A stretch of DNA of 64,000 nt, taken from Cinnamomum chago (taxonomy: Eukaryota > Streptophyta > Magnoliopsida > Laurales > Lauraceae). Shown in pieces: positions 22,473 to 34,545 of the stretch. Position 1 is the stretch's first letter, and each line of letters opens with the position of its first letter. The position numbers were made by a program, and so were the translations under genes. The stretch covers positions 74,113,422 through 74,177,421 of the forward strand of contig CP142456.1 in NCBI GenBank assembly GCA_038049695.1. The letters are read 5' to 3'. The notes beneath the pieces were generated by a model that ran no database searches, was not told the DNA's origin, and was given only the letters and a program-made list of their open reading frames with translations.

Positions 22473-22852
22473 ATGTTCAAGATCTTCATCTGAAGAAGCT
22501 CATCCATTCTAAGTCTAGAGTGGCCTCCACGCCATGTCTTCTCCTATATGCAGATGACCTTCTGTAAAATGTAGGATTGTGAGGCAAGTCTCCTATGAAC
22601 TAAGCATTCACTTAACAAATAAAATTTTTCCCGTATAAACTAAACATATCATTAGAAATTAGAAAGTTATAGATAAAAAGCTAAAATGCCTTTCTAAGTA
22701 CATATCAAAAGCTAAAGAACAAGTATAACATATTTCTCAACTTGTACCATTTACGACAGACATACCATACTTGTCACCAATTGGAAGATAGAAAAACAAC
22801 CATGATGAGCCAATTAGAAACCAACAGGTCCTGATTATAAATCCTCAAATTC

Positions 22853-23202
22853 CCATCCTTATCTCCCTCCCCTTCAGACTGCTCCTTCTCCCTTTGATGT
22901 AGCTCTGTTTCAGGTGCTGTTTCAGCTCTCTTTTGGTGGCTTTGCTTTCCTCTTTTTTCTTTTTGGCTGAGTTGTTTAAGGGATTCCCTCCTTTTTGAGT
23001 TGCGTTCCTTTGGCTGATTTCCTTTCTTTTTTTCTTTTTGGCTGTGTTGTTTGTGCAGCTGTTTGGTCCTCTTCGAGAGGTGCCCTGTTCCCTTTTTTTG
23101 GTTGGCTTCTTCACTGGCTGTATTCTTTTTTCTCTTTCTCTTTGGCTTTTGCCCTTCTTTCCTTTCAATACAAATTTACCTTTAGCAAAAAAAGAAAAAA
23201 AA
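22853..23202 (+). mobile_element. 5'-truncated LINE 3' end with 12-bp TSD
   Basis: Flanked by ATCCTCAAATTC at 22,841-22,852 and 23,203-23,214. The body is T/C-rich with repeated CTTTTTGGCT and TTGGCTT phrases and ends CAATACAAATTTACC plus an A-rich tail, as do 3'UTRs of plant L1 elements. No coding part is left. Confidence 0.82.
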
Positions 23203-23280
23203 ATCCTCAAATTCAGTTGTTACCCTTGCATATCAAAGTTCAAGTATCTAAACATTTAAATGTAAAAAATAAATAAATAA

Positions 23281-24215
23281 ATTATAACATACTTTGATAT
23301 CGGTATCGTCGGTCGCAGTTATCGGTCCGTTGCGGTCGTTGCGATGTGAATTTTTTTTTAATCCAAAAAGTTTCGCAAAAGTATCCAAAAAATTAAGAAT
23401 ATTAGAAAGTGCTGGAAAACAATATTTTTTTCCATTAGTAACAACAACAAATCAAAATATCGGTCACCTTAAGTTATGAGTCATGTCTGTGTCTCAGGCT
23501 GTCTTCCCCAGTATTTCATATAATACAACTATTATTTTGGCTCATGGTCAATTTATTAGTATAAAATATAAGAAAACAAAAATAACATAACAATTATCTA
23601 TACATTATTAATAAGCTATTAGTATATATTTACTATTTAGTATCATAAATACTCCAGCAATTATTTTTTTTAAGTAGAAGATTTAAAAAAAAAAAAAACA
23701 TTTTTTACACCCAAAATCAAGTTTATAAGTAGATCTGGCATAAAAGTGTGTAGATCTATGTGAAGAACACAATACAAACCCAAAAATGACATACGAATGA
23801 TCTTTTCATTCATTTCTATGCTTTATCTAAAAATAAAAAATATAAAACACATAATGGTAAAAATAAGGAAGTTAAGTTAATTTTCTCTTACTAAATAAAA
23901 TGATTTCTTCAAGAAATAGTGTTGGAATTTGGAAATATGTAAGAGAATGAGCTATGGAGACATGGTTGCTCTAAGAAGATTAGGGGAGAGGAGAAGAAAA
24001 TGGGGGAATAGAGAAAAAGTTACAAAGAATTAGGGTTTTTGACCATTACTCCAAAATATCGACCGAGATATCGGTCAAACTGATATTTTGACCATATCAG
24101 CCGAGATTGGCCGATATTTTGAGGATATTTTACCTAACTTGGTATCGCGGAAAAATATCATCACTGTATAGGCCGATATGAACCAGTATGGGCCGAGATT
24201 TTAAACCATGAGTTG
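23281..24215. other. unclassified insertion-like block with GATATCGG-type ends
   Basis: Left edge ACTTTGATATCGGTATCGTC and right part rich in CCGAGATATCGG, GGCCGATATTTT and GGCCGATATG. The ends are only loosely inverted and no target-site duplication was found. The middle is AT-rich non-coding. It may be a degenerate TIR element. Confidence 0.35.
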
Positions 24216-24360
24216 AATCATCTAAACTACATTTATCATTTTCTTTCTACATGGAGTTCACCCAATGTTTACTATTTTTGCATCACAATACTTTTCTCTC
24301 CCTCTTTAGTTTGACATTTACAAAATTTCTAGTTCAAGCTCATTTCCTTATTTCTATTGG

Positions 24361-24450
24361 ATTTTTTTTTTTTTTGCTATCCGATGGTTTCCAAACCTAC
24401 AACCTCCGAGTGCAAACCAGTCCTAGGCCAACTAAGCTACCCGTTAGTTC
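24361..24450 (-). mobile_element. truncated tRNA-type SINE
   Basis: On the - strand: GGGTAGCTTAGTTGGCC (A-box-like), a cysteine-poor leader GGTTTGCACTCGGAGG, a B-box-like GTAGGTTTGGAAACC, then an A-tail seen as the T-run at 24,361-24,374. It matches the first half of the SINE at 43,033-43,214, with the 3' half missing. Confidence 0.7.
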
Positions 24451-25271
24451 TTTAGGACTCATTATATAAACTATGTAGGACCCAATATATGAATATCCTA
24501 TGGAATGCCTTGCATTCTGAATCTACATGTGACCCACCATCCTTTGTGGGATCCGAAAGATGGGTAGATGGGTAGATGGCCCACCTCATCCTAACCCTCT
24601 TCTCAACAGGAACTTGTCACGATTGATATTATCTTTTTATTTTCAATAAAGATGGCTAATCTTTTAACATTACTTTCCATTCCTTAGGATACATTATTTA
24701 TATTCGACCATTTAATTGAAAATACATTTAATGAATGATCAACCATTTATCCATTGCAATGTAACTCAAAGATGAAACACCTGACCATTCACTCATCATC
24801 CAATCATTGTGCCTGTCTAAAAGGGAATTGTTTTACTCATACACTCATGTAATCATATGTGCACCCAATAGATGAAGATCCTATGGAATTTAGGACCTTT
24901 TGTGGGTCCAATTTAGCACCTCTACTAGGTTTTTTTTTTTTTTATTAACCCCGGCCAAGGGGCTCTGGACCCAAGAGAGCACCAAACAAGGAGAGAGGAG
25001 AGCTCCCAGACTTGGGGACGGGATCCGGATGAGTATAGAAACTTCTTATTTTGGAAGATTTGAGATTTTTAAAACCATTTCTCAATAAATAAATAAATAC
25101 ACTCAAAATCAGGCACACCTCCAATAGGCATATTCATTAACGACTAAGATCTGGTTTAGGATTTTTTCAACACTGCTATTGCTTCGTTGCAAAGCTATCA
25201 AAATAAATTAGAACTCAAGTTCTTTTCCTGCTATCAAACCGCATACTAACAATCCACCTTCTTCTTCTGGT
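24451..25271. other. non-genic flank before the orphan exon
   Basis: AT-rich. A T-run at 24,930-24,944 followed by CCCCGGCCAAGGGGCTC looks like the tail of another reverse-oriented retroposon, not identified. The last 150 bases should contain the promoter or 5' leader of the exon at 25,272; no clear TATA box was picked out. Confidence 0.45.
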
Positions 25272-25409
25272 ATGGGTCTCAGAAAGGGACATTTGGGTCC
25301 ATGGGTTCTACTTTCTCTGCTACTACTGGAGCTTATATGGTCTCTATCTATTTGGACTTCTTTTTTCACGTTCCCTCAGCAGCACTATGCTTCGTCTTCG
25401 TCCAACATG
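25272..25409 (+). CDS. orphan glycosyltransferase first exon (46 codons, intact donor)
   Basis: The ATG opens MGLRKGHLGPWVLLSLLLLE, a short basic tail then a hydrophobic span of about 16-20 residues, the shape of a type II Golgi signal anchor. It ends FPQQHYASSSSNM followed by GT, in phase 0. The FPQQ motif is shared with the first exons of copies 2 and 3 (FPQQYK, FPQQNE) and SSNM with the exon at 43,430. No second exon follows until 33,375, also phase 0, so it could be a distal alternative first exon of copy 2 or a relic. Confidence 0.6.
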
Positions 25410-27883
25410 GTACTTGATTCCTCGTCTTTCTTTTTATATTTCTTTCCATTTAAGTAGCATATATTCCCATCAATCTTAGAAGGTTTTGCACTGTAAATTT
25501 TTAGTTGAGATCTCTGAGTCTGGATCCCCTGTTTCGTTAAAACATGAAGATATTGTTTCATCCTATCAAAATTTGCAAGTTTAGATCCCCTGTTTTCCCC
25601 TGTTTTGTTTAAATAGGGAGATGTTGTTTCATCCTATCAAAATTTGCGAACTGTATAAAATCTAATGCACAGTATCTCCCTATTTCGCTACTCAGCTCCC
25701 TTTGTATGTAAAATATTCAACTGAGAACGAGTTCTCACCGTGCTTCTATGAGAACTATTGATGGGGCTCACCTAGCAACCAATCCAAACCGTGAACAAAC
25801 ATAGACCCCCTTGATAGTCACTAATCATGAGGATTAGCGTCCATCCAAATGGACTAGACCGTTAGATGGAGGGTTGAATTTTTTTTAATTTGAAGTCATT
25901 AAATTCATGGGTCATGGATGAGGGGTTATGGGCATGGGATTGGAATTGGGTCAAACTTGATATTTGTGGTGGTCCCACAAAGATCTTTCCATCCCCTCTA
26001 GTCTCAACCCTAAGTGGGCCCCACAAAAAGTTCTTACAGTGACACCGTGAGAACATTTCTCACTAGAACAAAGCCCTTCTTGTATATACCGTCGTAGGGT
26101 TTACAGAATCTGTAAATAGGCCCCTATGGTTTCAGTATTTGCATATACCCGCCTGCTTTTTCATTTTAATACCTTCCATGTCCCCAAAGCCACTAGTCAT
26201 AATGAGAAAAGATGAGCAACAAAAGATTTGTATTTGAATTTTTATAAAAAATGACGACTTTACCCTTAAATTCATTAAACAAAGATAAGTATATCGTTAT
26301 TTATAAAAATGTCATTATGTTATCCCAAGTCCCAATAGTCTCTCTCAAATTCTCCCATCACTTGAACCTAATCATGTATTTGAAAGTCTCATCAATCTAA
26401 TGGCCCCCAATCATGTCCCATAAGGATCAAAATCCACTGTGAGGTACAAATATTTTCTCGGTTTCAACAAAATATAGCAAAAGCTTCATAATGTAACAAA
26501 TGGCATCGATAATAAACATTTTAGAGTATGCACATTTTTCATTACTATAACTTAAGTTAAACAAAAGATAAAAAGAAGTAGATTAATTAAATGGCCTCTA
26601 GCAAAAACCTAAGCCAACAGAAGAGTAAATACTAATTGTCTAAAAGTATGAAGGCACTCATGTGCTGGTCACGACAACTTCTCGTCGGCACCCTAAATAG
26701 CCTGAGGCAATGCCTCTGCTTCCCAAGGTAGATGGACCCAATACCTATGCAACAAGTGCAGCATCAAACCACGACTAGTCGGCAAACAGACATATATTTA
26801 TATATATTTATATAACAACAATAGATATGCAGTAGTAACAAAATTATGGATAACATGATTATTAAAGTTGCATTGCATAACGAATCATAATAAAAGACGT
26901 AACATAAACATCCTAGCAAAACAGGCGGTCCACATCTGCTAATCACCATGTGATATTATTATAGCCCTCCCTACTTGTACTCTCTCTATATTAACCTAAA
27001 CACTCAATTCATCAAAAAATAACTGTAAAATGCTTTTCATCACTCACCATCGACAAAAAATGAGGCCAGTCGAGCTATAAAATGAAGGGTCAAAATAAAA
27101 ACTTTATCGGTCGTCAGTTTAATCATATCTAGATCATGTTTGGCAAAAAAATCTTTCACGACTTTTAACAGATTTTTCTCAAGGCCTTAATGAATCCTCA
27201 TCAATTTTTTGGGACGATTTGAGAATTCTATATTTTACAATTATAAATCATAGATTAGGGTTAATGAAAATTCTCATTTTTTAGGATTTTTAGATCGACC
27301 CCCTTGCATATGAATTGAAAATCCTCAATTTTGCAAATTACGCATTGATACCAGTTTTTCTAAGCTATGTACACCGATATGATGCGATCCAATATCTATG
27401 AGGATTCCTCGGCTATATAAATCCTCACTTAGAAATTTTCAAATCTAAATTAGTAAGGAATCCTTAAACTTGCAAATACCTTGCCTATGACCAAACATGC
27501 CCTAGGATTTTTTTTAAAATCACAATTACCAATTGTAAATTCTTAAGGATTTTTTGGGCAATAGAAATCCTCATTTTTTTGTGTTTTCAGGTCCAATCCT
27601 CTCCATAGGATTTGGAAATATTCAGTTCTACGATTTTCACATCAATATCAAGTTTTCTCAACTATATGTACCCATACATTGCGTACCGAGATCAATATGA
27701 AATCATTAACTATATAAATCCTCAATGTGGAATCTTAAAATTTTCAGGATTCTATCTTCCTTCCTAGTGTTTTTTCCAACCTTTTTACTTGACCTTTTGA
27801 GTTGCATGATTTTCACTTTTGCCTAGATCGCTCCAAAACTTGAAAGACTTGGAAACCACCTTTGATTTTTCTTAACCAAAGAC
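25410..27883. other. non-genic; right part duplicated upstream of copy 3
   Basis: 25,410-26,950 is AT-rich with no credible gene. From about 26,960 (ACACTCAATTCATCAAAA, GAATGAAGGGTCAAAATAA) it aligns with 52,120-52,680 and, after an insertion there, 53,680-53,995. It is the distal upstream region of gene copy 2. Confidence 0.6.
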
Positions 27884-30367
27884 TGTCACGACCCGGGCCC
27901 GAATTACGGTAACCCCGGACCGTGGGTCCATACTTACTCCCGTAAACCCCGCATTAACCAAAGTTAAAACGGAATCCACAAGGGATATCAATCTCAATAA
28001 CCTGTCAAACACACAAATTTTTGCGGAAACATATACATTGACAATATCCATTCACTTTACATGTATACAAAAAGAATCGAGTCCTTATACATGTATCATT
28101 TCCAACATGGTCCGTCAGTTGGTGCATACCCAACACAATACGATAACAATTACTTACATTCCAAAATGAATGTACAAAATGACTATTCAAAACGTTTCAC
28201 AAAATGTTACAATCCTTTTCGCACTCGAATACCCATCAAACGGTATTCCGGCCATTCCACTCGATCAATCCTCCTGGAGGAACCGGAGCGGTTTCCTCCG
28301 CTGGCGCCGGGGGCGCTGCCGTATCGGCAATGGCAAACGGGCCTGTGATGTCATCAATAACACTAATGAACACGACGGTTCAACAATGTATAAACAATTC
28401 TTGTAATAGCACATGTTAGTACATATACTAAATTCATTAACTTCATTTGGTAACAATTATCATTCTAGAGAGATCTAGATAATTCCTACAATGACAATAG
28501 ATAAAATAAGAGTTTATCAATAAACATTCACTCTCATAACTTTCATTCATTTCATTTCGTTTCATTTACCATTTCGTTCATTCCATTTCATTTACCATCT
28601 TCCCTCAAATGAAGGATTCATCTTCCAAATGGAAGGCATCAATCAATATCCATAGATACGATCGGAATATGTGGGACTTACTAGTGTCCGGGCCAGGGAC
28701 AACTAGCATCACCACGGAGCTCCGGAACTCCCCTAAATTCATCTGTTGCAGCAGGATTATTCATTTCATTGTTACCTTTAGTAACTGTTCATTCATTAAT
28801 TCATTCATTATATTATTCAATTCAGCTCAATAATGAGCTTAAGGAATCAACAAGTAGTGCCATATTCAGAATTGGCATCATATCTATTAATTCTATTCAA
28901 GTTCACAATCAAATTGCTAAACCAAACAAATGGGTGAAACGCTTGTTATTTAATGTACGTGTTATTCTTGATGGACATCAATTTTGATAGTAGTTTGTAC
29001 ATTCAAATAACCTAAGCTAACACTCATATAGGTTTAGACAACCATTTGAAGAATTAGTACTTAATTGTCACTATTCTTTTCTCTTAATTTCCTTAATCTC
29101 GATAATCTTAGACTAGGGCATAATTAGTTCCAACACTAATTTATAGACCCCTACTAATCATAGAAAACAAATTTGGTTCCCAAATTTTCTCAAATTCCCT
29201 CCCAGTTACGAGCGTGTCCGATCGATCGGATGACAGTCCGATCGATCGGCCAGAAAAACCCCTCAGTTAAAAGACAGTCCGATCGATCGGCTGTATGTCC
29301 GATCGATCGGACCTGGGCGTGTTACAGGTCCGTGAAAACCTCAGTTTTCTCTCCTTTTTATTTCTTCTCTTTTACACATTCAATTCACTTCCAATCCTAT
29401 AAGAAAATGGAACTTCATGTTCCTCATCCATACATCATCCATTTATCATTTCATTCCATCCACAAACAAGTTGCCAAATTAAATGGAAAACACATTAACT
29501 CCAATCTATGGAAAACTCAATGGACTTCCACAATGTATAACATTAATCACAAACAAGTGTTTATACTTGCCTCTTATGAAGTTAAATAGCAAAAGCCCTC
29601 TTCCTTAGCTTGGCTTTGAGACGAAAATCCCCAAATGAAACCCTAACTCCATGGAAACACAAAACCACAATCTATAAGCTATTTGTGCTAGAAATCATGT
29701 CTAAGCACTCCTTATGACTTGTAAACTCATTAGGGTTCCAAGTACTTACTTGTGGCTCAAAGAGGGAAACCTTGAGGTCTTTCTCAAACTCTTTCTCTTC
29801 AACAATGGGGAAATACTTGAGGAAGAAGATGAAGTTGATGCCTCCCACACCAAACCACAAGCACCTTTCTTAATCTTACACTTGATGAAGGAAATGGAAG
29901 AGAAGGGAGAAGAGGAAAATGACTCTAGGGTTTCTTGAGGTGGAAATGAATGCTAAGGTTCATTTCATTCTAATATATGGATGTCTCACACTAAAGCCCC
30001 CTCCCATTTACCTTTATTACATTTTGAGTCAAATGAAACCTCCTTTGGTCCATTTGATGTCAAATGGAGTCGCGTCTATTATGAAAGTTGACGTACTACC
30101 CGAGATACACACGTTGGTATCAAGGGTTTCCGTATTCGACGAAATACATGAAAATTCATATTTACATAGAAGCCCTTAATCTACCTTGTTTGAGTCTAAA
30201 CTCATGCTAACCAACTCAATTTCATTTCATTATGCTTAATGCATCGTTTGAGACTAATTTATCCCTCTTTGGTCATTAATCTTCATTAACACAATTACTC
30301 ATGCTTAATTAGCATTAATCCCGATTAATTAGCCTTAATCGTGATTAGTTTGGGTCGGGGTGTAACA
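27884..30367 (+). mobile_element. solo LTR 2, chromovirus-like gypsy, 2,484 bp
   Basis: Begins TGTCACGACCCGGGCC and ends GGGTCGGGGTGTAACA, with the duplication AAGAC at 27,879-27,883 and 30,368-30,372. The duplicated block at about 53,990 shows the empty site (ACCAAAGACTCAGCCC). No internal domain. It belongs to the same group as the LTR at 19,705-22,472 but lies in the other orientation. Confidence 0.92.
29216..29312. repeat. CCGATCGATCGG palindrome cluster in solo LTR 2
   Basis: Four copies of the 12-bp perfect palindrome CCGATCGATCGG, most preceded by GT and extended to GTCCGATCGATCGGAC-like words, arranged as two pairs. They lie about 1.05-1.15 kb from the TGTTACACC end, the same place as the GCTCGAGC cluster in solo LTR 1. 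Confidence 0.9.
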
Positions 30368-30726
30368 AAGACTCAGCCCAAATGGTAAGGCTCCAAAGTC
30401 CAAATCCCACGGCTACAATCCAAGAATCTCGGACCTCTTCCTAACTCTAATTGGCTTTATGCATGCAAAATAAAACAAAAGTCATATTGAAGGGTAGTCG
30501 CAAACTATACACCCACGTGGTCTCCACTAACCCATCAGGCCATACTGTTCAGAAAACCAAAACAAGATCCAAATTACCCTCCAGTAGTACATCACAACTG
30601 ATGATATATGGCCCCCACTTCCTGCCGGATGAGCTTAAAAACCACACAAGAGTGGACCACAAGCAATGTTGATTACATTAGCAACTTCTATAAAATTATG
30701 TGAGATAGAGATGATTGATATCAATC
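30368..30726 (+). promoter_or_regulatory. displaced proximal upstream region of gene copy 2
   Basis: Aligns base for base in long patches with 53,995-54,352 upstream of copy 3 (GGCTCCAAAGTCCAAATCC, TGATATATGGCCCCCAC, GAGATAGAGATGATTGAT). In copy 3 it leads directly into the 5' leader; here a 1.9-kb copia fragment intervenes. The native promoter of copy 2 has probably been pushed away from its gene. Confidence 0.65.
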
Positions 30727-30814
30727 CAAACCTCCTGACCGTCTTAGTCTTTTTGCATTTCTTACTAACCCCGATTCTCTTTCAATTCCTTCTTCTTATT
30801 CGCATGCGAAAGAG

Positions 30815-32235
30815 ATATCCAAATGGCAAGATGCTATGACGGAAGAACTGCTGGATCTCGAATCAATTCACACATGGGATCTAGTTCCAAGACCAGCTAA
30901 GGCTCCAATTATTGGTAGTAAATGGATTTATTCTATCAAAGAAAAATCAAATGGAAGTCTAGATAAATATAAAATTCATCTAGCTTGTTGCTCAGGGATT
31001 CAAGCAAGAGTATGGTATAGACTATGAAGAGACCTTTGCACCTGTTGCTAAAATGACCACTATCCGTGCCATACTGGCAGTTGCTGCTATACGCCATTGG
31101 CCTCTTTGGCAAATGGATGTCAAAAATACTTTTTTGCATGGGGAGCTTCGTGAGACGGTTTTTATGAAGCCTCCTCCTGGATATGCATATCCACCTAATC
31201 ATATTCGTCGTCTTGGAAAATCGCTCTACGCCCTCAAGCAAGCACCTCGTGCATGGTTTGAGAAATTTCAAAATGTTATTCTTTGCGCAATTTTTTCTCA
31301 AAGTCCTAATGATAATTCAATGTTTATTCGGCGTACTACTACTGGTTGTACTATCTTGTTGCTTTATATATGTAGACGACATGATTATCACTGGGAATGA
31401 TGCATCAGGTATTACTGCTCTGAAACACTATCTCATGAGCCATTTCAAGATGAAGGACTTGGGACCCCTCACTTATTTTCTTGGATTGGAAATTTCTTGC
31501 ACTAAGGCTAGCATTTACATCCATCAAAGAAAATATGTTGAAGATCCATTATCGATTGCCCATCTGACTGATTCCAAAATTGCTGATACTCCATTAGAAC
31601 TAAATACAAAAATTCAGAGAGAAGAAGGCAACCCTCTTCTTGATCCCACTTTGTATCGACAACTTGTTGGGAGCTTAGTATATCTAACCATGACTCGGGC
31701 AGACATATCTCATGTCGTACAAGTTGTCAGTCAGTTTGTGAGCAATCCTCATAAACCCCATCTCAATCCTGTTCATTGAATTCTTCATTATCTTCGATGT
31801 TCTCTTCATTGTGGACTCTTCTATTCCTCTACATCCTCATTTCATCTTCAAGGATATGCAGATGCGGATTGGGCTGGTTGCCCTGACTCTAGGAGATCTT
31901 CCACTGGATGGTGTATGTTTCTAGGCACATCTATTATCTCCTGGAAGTGCAAAAAGCAAGTCACGGTCTCCAAATCTTCAGCTGAAGCTGAGTATAGATC
32001 AATGTTTTCTGCCAGCAGTGAGATCATTTGGCTTCGTCGACTTCTTCGGGAACTTGGTGTGCCAATTATTGGTCTCACTCTACTTTATGCTGACAATACA
32101 AGTGCAATATTAATAGCCAACAATCCCGTCTTTCATGAGCGCACTAAGCATATTGAAGTTTACTGCCATTTCATTTGTCAGCATGCCCTCTCCGAAGTAT
32201 AATTGATCTTCCGCACGTCTCCTCACAGAATCAGC
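30815..32235 (+). pseudogene. copia pol fragment: RVT_2 and RNase H
   Basis: Reads KWQDAMTEELLDLESIHTWD, then APVAKMTTIRAILAVAA, LYALKQAPRAWFEKF, the catalytic YVDDMIITGND, MKDLGPLTYFLGLEI and SLVYLTMTRADISH. RNase H follows with YADADWAGCPDSRRSSTGW, VSKSSAEAEYRS and FHERTKHIEVYCHFI. Two frameshifts (about 31,000 and 31,370) and a TGA at 31,777 disrupt it. The family copies element RNA; this copy cannot. Confidence 0.93.
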
Positions 32236-32333
32236 TTGCAGATCTATTTACCAAATCAGTACCCCGACCACGTCATGATTTTCTTAGTACCGAATTGATG
32301 CTTTGTTCACAACGGCATCAATTTAAGGGGGAG

Positions 32334-32651
32334 TGTAGAAGAGGTCAATCTAACCCAGGTTCATTGGCAGGTCCACATGGTCCAAGTCCATCTGGCTAAA
32401 TTCATCTAAAAACTTAGGGCCATATCCACACACGTGGATCCTTGTTAGCCTACTAATTATAGAAGATTTGATGATACAAATTAGTCAATTGTATTCATTA
32501 AATGATCGATTGTGATCTGTAATATTTGGTAACATTGTACTATAAATGAACAGTCATCAACAAAGAGGGATATACCTTGACAACAGTACATTATTCGTTC
32601 TTCTTCTTGATCATTTGATTCTTCCTCTTGATCATTTGATTACACTGAACA
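32334..32651 (+). promoter_or_regulatory. copia 3' LTR lying just upstream of gene copy 2
   Basis: Begins TGTAGAAGAGG right after the polypurine tract and ends ...CTGAACA. A TATA-like ACTATAAATG lies at about 32,539-32,548 on +, about 190 bp before the ATG of gene copy 2 (32,737). LTRs hold complete promoters, so this one may now drive the gene; that is inference. Confidence 0.75.
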
Positions 32652-32736
32652 CATCCATTTTCCTGATATTACAGTTTTCTCTTTGTTTGTTTGGGTCTGG
32701 ACTCTTTACAAGAGGAGGTAAGGTTGTAAACCTGGT

Positions 32737-34545
32737 ATGGATTCCTCAAAGATCTATGTGGGTTTTTGGTTTGCGTTAGCCTCTCTGATGGTGCTAAATT
32801 TGTTGTGTTCTAGTTTGTGGAATCGACCTTTTTGGACATCTATCTCCTCATTTCCTCAACAATACAAGGTAATGATCAAAAGATACAAAAATTGAACAAT
32901 ATTCTGGTGTTTTTTTAATGCTCCCACTGTATTGGATGACTTGGGGCGGGCCATGGTGGATAGTGTGACCCAGTTTATAAATAGGAGAATGTGGATTGAA
33001 TGAAACAGTTTATCTTTTTGTTTCGTAATTAGTGGTAGACCTAGGGTCACTTTTAAGTTTAATCACATCACCATTTGAGGTCTCAAAATCAAATGGTTTT
33101 ACAAAGGCATATTTATCATGGTTCAATTAATTGATGGACAATTGCCAAAATGCCAATTCATGGGGCAAATGTGTGTGAGGGTTCGGATTAATCATAGGTT
33201 GTATTCACCATATGTAATAATAAAAAGAGCATGCGTTTTCACTTCAGGTTTATTCTTATGTCTCATAGATTCCAATGGCTTTCATATTGTTGGCACAACA
33301 AATTCTCTCCTAGAACAATTGGTTACATCAACGGTTTGGATTGGTGATCTGATTCATATTTTATTGACTTTTAGACACCTACCATCCCTAAGGATGAGCT
33401 AGAAGAAGTTCTAGAGGGAGCTTGTATGGAGAACAAGACCCTGATAATCGGAGTGGTAAACAAAGCTTATACAGAAGAGGGGAGCATGCTTGATCTCTTC
33501 CTCCAGAGCTTCCAACTGGGTGAAGGTACTCAGTACTTGCGCAACCATCTCCTCCTCATCGCGGTCGATCAGACAGCTTTCGATCGATGCAATCTCGGAC
33601 ACTTACATTGCTACAAACTCAAGACTGATGGGGTCGACTTCTCTGGGGAGAAAATATACATGTCTAATGACTTCCTCAAAATGATGTGGAGCAGAACTCT
33701 CTTCCTAACTGAAGTTCTAAGACGCGGATACAACTTCATCTTTACAGTGAGTCCAAAATAGAAAATCCCATACCACGCTCCTTTTCATATATTTTGAGTT
33801 TATACAATGAAATCCTTGACCCAGCCAACCCAACATAGTTGGGACAAGGCTTGGATGAAGATAATGATGATGATGAAATCCTTTGCCTAGTTATATCATA
33901 AAATGTATTTTCATATCATGCTTTTCTAGTATGTCAATCAAAACAATTACCTATAGGTCTGCAAAACAGGATTTGGACGTGATGTGGCTGAGAAATCCAT
34001 TTGAGAGATTGAGCCATGAATTAGGAGAGGACCTGCAGATCAGCTGTGATTCTTACAATGGCCAACCATTAGACTGGACTAACCCCATCAACACTGGCTT
34101 CTACTTTGTGGCCTCCAGCAACAAGACCATAGTTCTGTTTGATACCTGGTATGCTGCCAGAAATGACTCTGATGGCCTGAAAGAGCAAGATGTCCTAGGA
34201 CAGCTGATAGGAGAGGGTGTGATTGAACGGTTGCATCTGAGGGTGAGGTTCCTGGACACCCTTTACTTCGGAGGGTTTTGTTCGAGTGGTAGAGATTATG
34301 GGAAAGTGGTGACCATCCATGCCAATTGCTGCCGTACCATGAAAGCAAAGATCAGGGACTTGAGGGCCCTCCTCAATGGTTGGATCAAGTTCAAAGAACA
34401 ATACAACGGTACATCCACGGAACAATCCAACAGTGCATCCACCGTGCGATGGCCCATTTACAAGGCCTGCATGAGATCCTGGAGAATTAAGCCCAATTCC
34501 ACATCAACTTTGAATCAGACATCAGACATCGACACCTTCGAATAA
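32737..34545 (+). CDS. glycosyltransferase copy 2 (DUF271/GT77-like), 3 exons, intact
   Basis: Exons 32,737-32,868, 33,375-33,746 and 33,970-34,545, all joined in phase 0 at GT/AG introns of 506 and 223 bp, give 359 residues. The ATG opens MDSSKIYVGFWFALASLMVL, a type II signal anchor; exon 1 ends FPQQYK. Exon 2 encodes MENKTLIIGVVNKAYTEEGS and HCYKLKTDGVDFSGEK. Exon 3 starts at the DxD motif (FIFT/DLDVMWLRNPF), then NTGFYFVASSNKTI, FLDTLYFGGFCSSGRDYGKV and HANCC. PF03407 proteins are Golgi nucleotide-sugar transferases, some of them xylosyltransferases of pectin (GT77); donor and acceptor here are unknown. NGTS and NSTS near the C-terminus are possible N-glycosylation sites. No disruption seen. 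Confidence 0.87.

Larger units (their letters stand above)
19568..22566 (+). pseudogene. LINE reverse transcriptase fragment interrupted by a solo LTR
   Basis: The outer parts, 19,568-19,704 and 22,478-22,566, join into one reading frame: CGLGQGDPLSPYLLILAETI, then a join at the ATGTT target site, then STPCLLLYADDLL followed by a stop. These are the RT motifs of an L1-type LINE, close to those of the LINE at 6,300-12,083 but on the opposite strand. Both ends are truncated: the left breaks within paralogous intron sequence, the right runs into unrelated sequence. Confidence 0.85.
30727..32651 (+). mobile_element. 5'-truncated Ty1/copia element (RT, RNase H, 3' LTR)
   Basis: Starts abruptly within the upstream region of copy 2 (after GATATCAATCC) and ends with a complete 3' LTR. 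Order RT, RNase H, polypurine tract AAGGGGGAG (32,325-32,333), LTR (32,334-32,651). The left LTR, gag, protease and integrase are missing, so no target-site duplication can be tested. The empty site is visible in copy 3 near 54,355-54,445. Confidence 0.92.

Noticed and set aside
22845..23210. 121-codon Lys-rich open frame on -
   Set aside because: It is the complement of a T-rich LINE 3'UTR bounded by target-site duplications.
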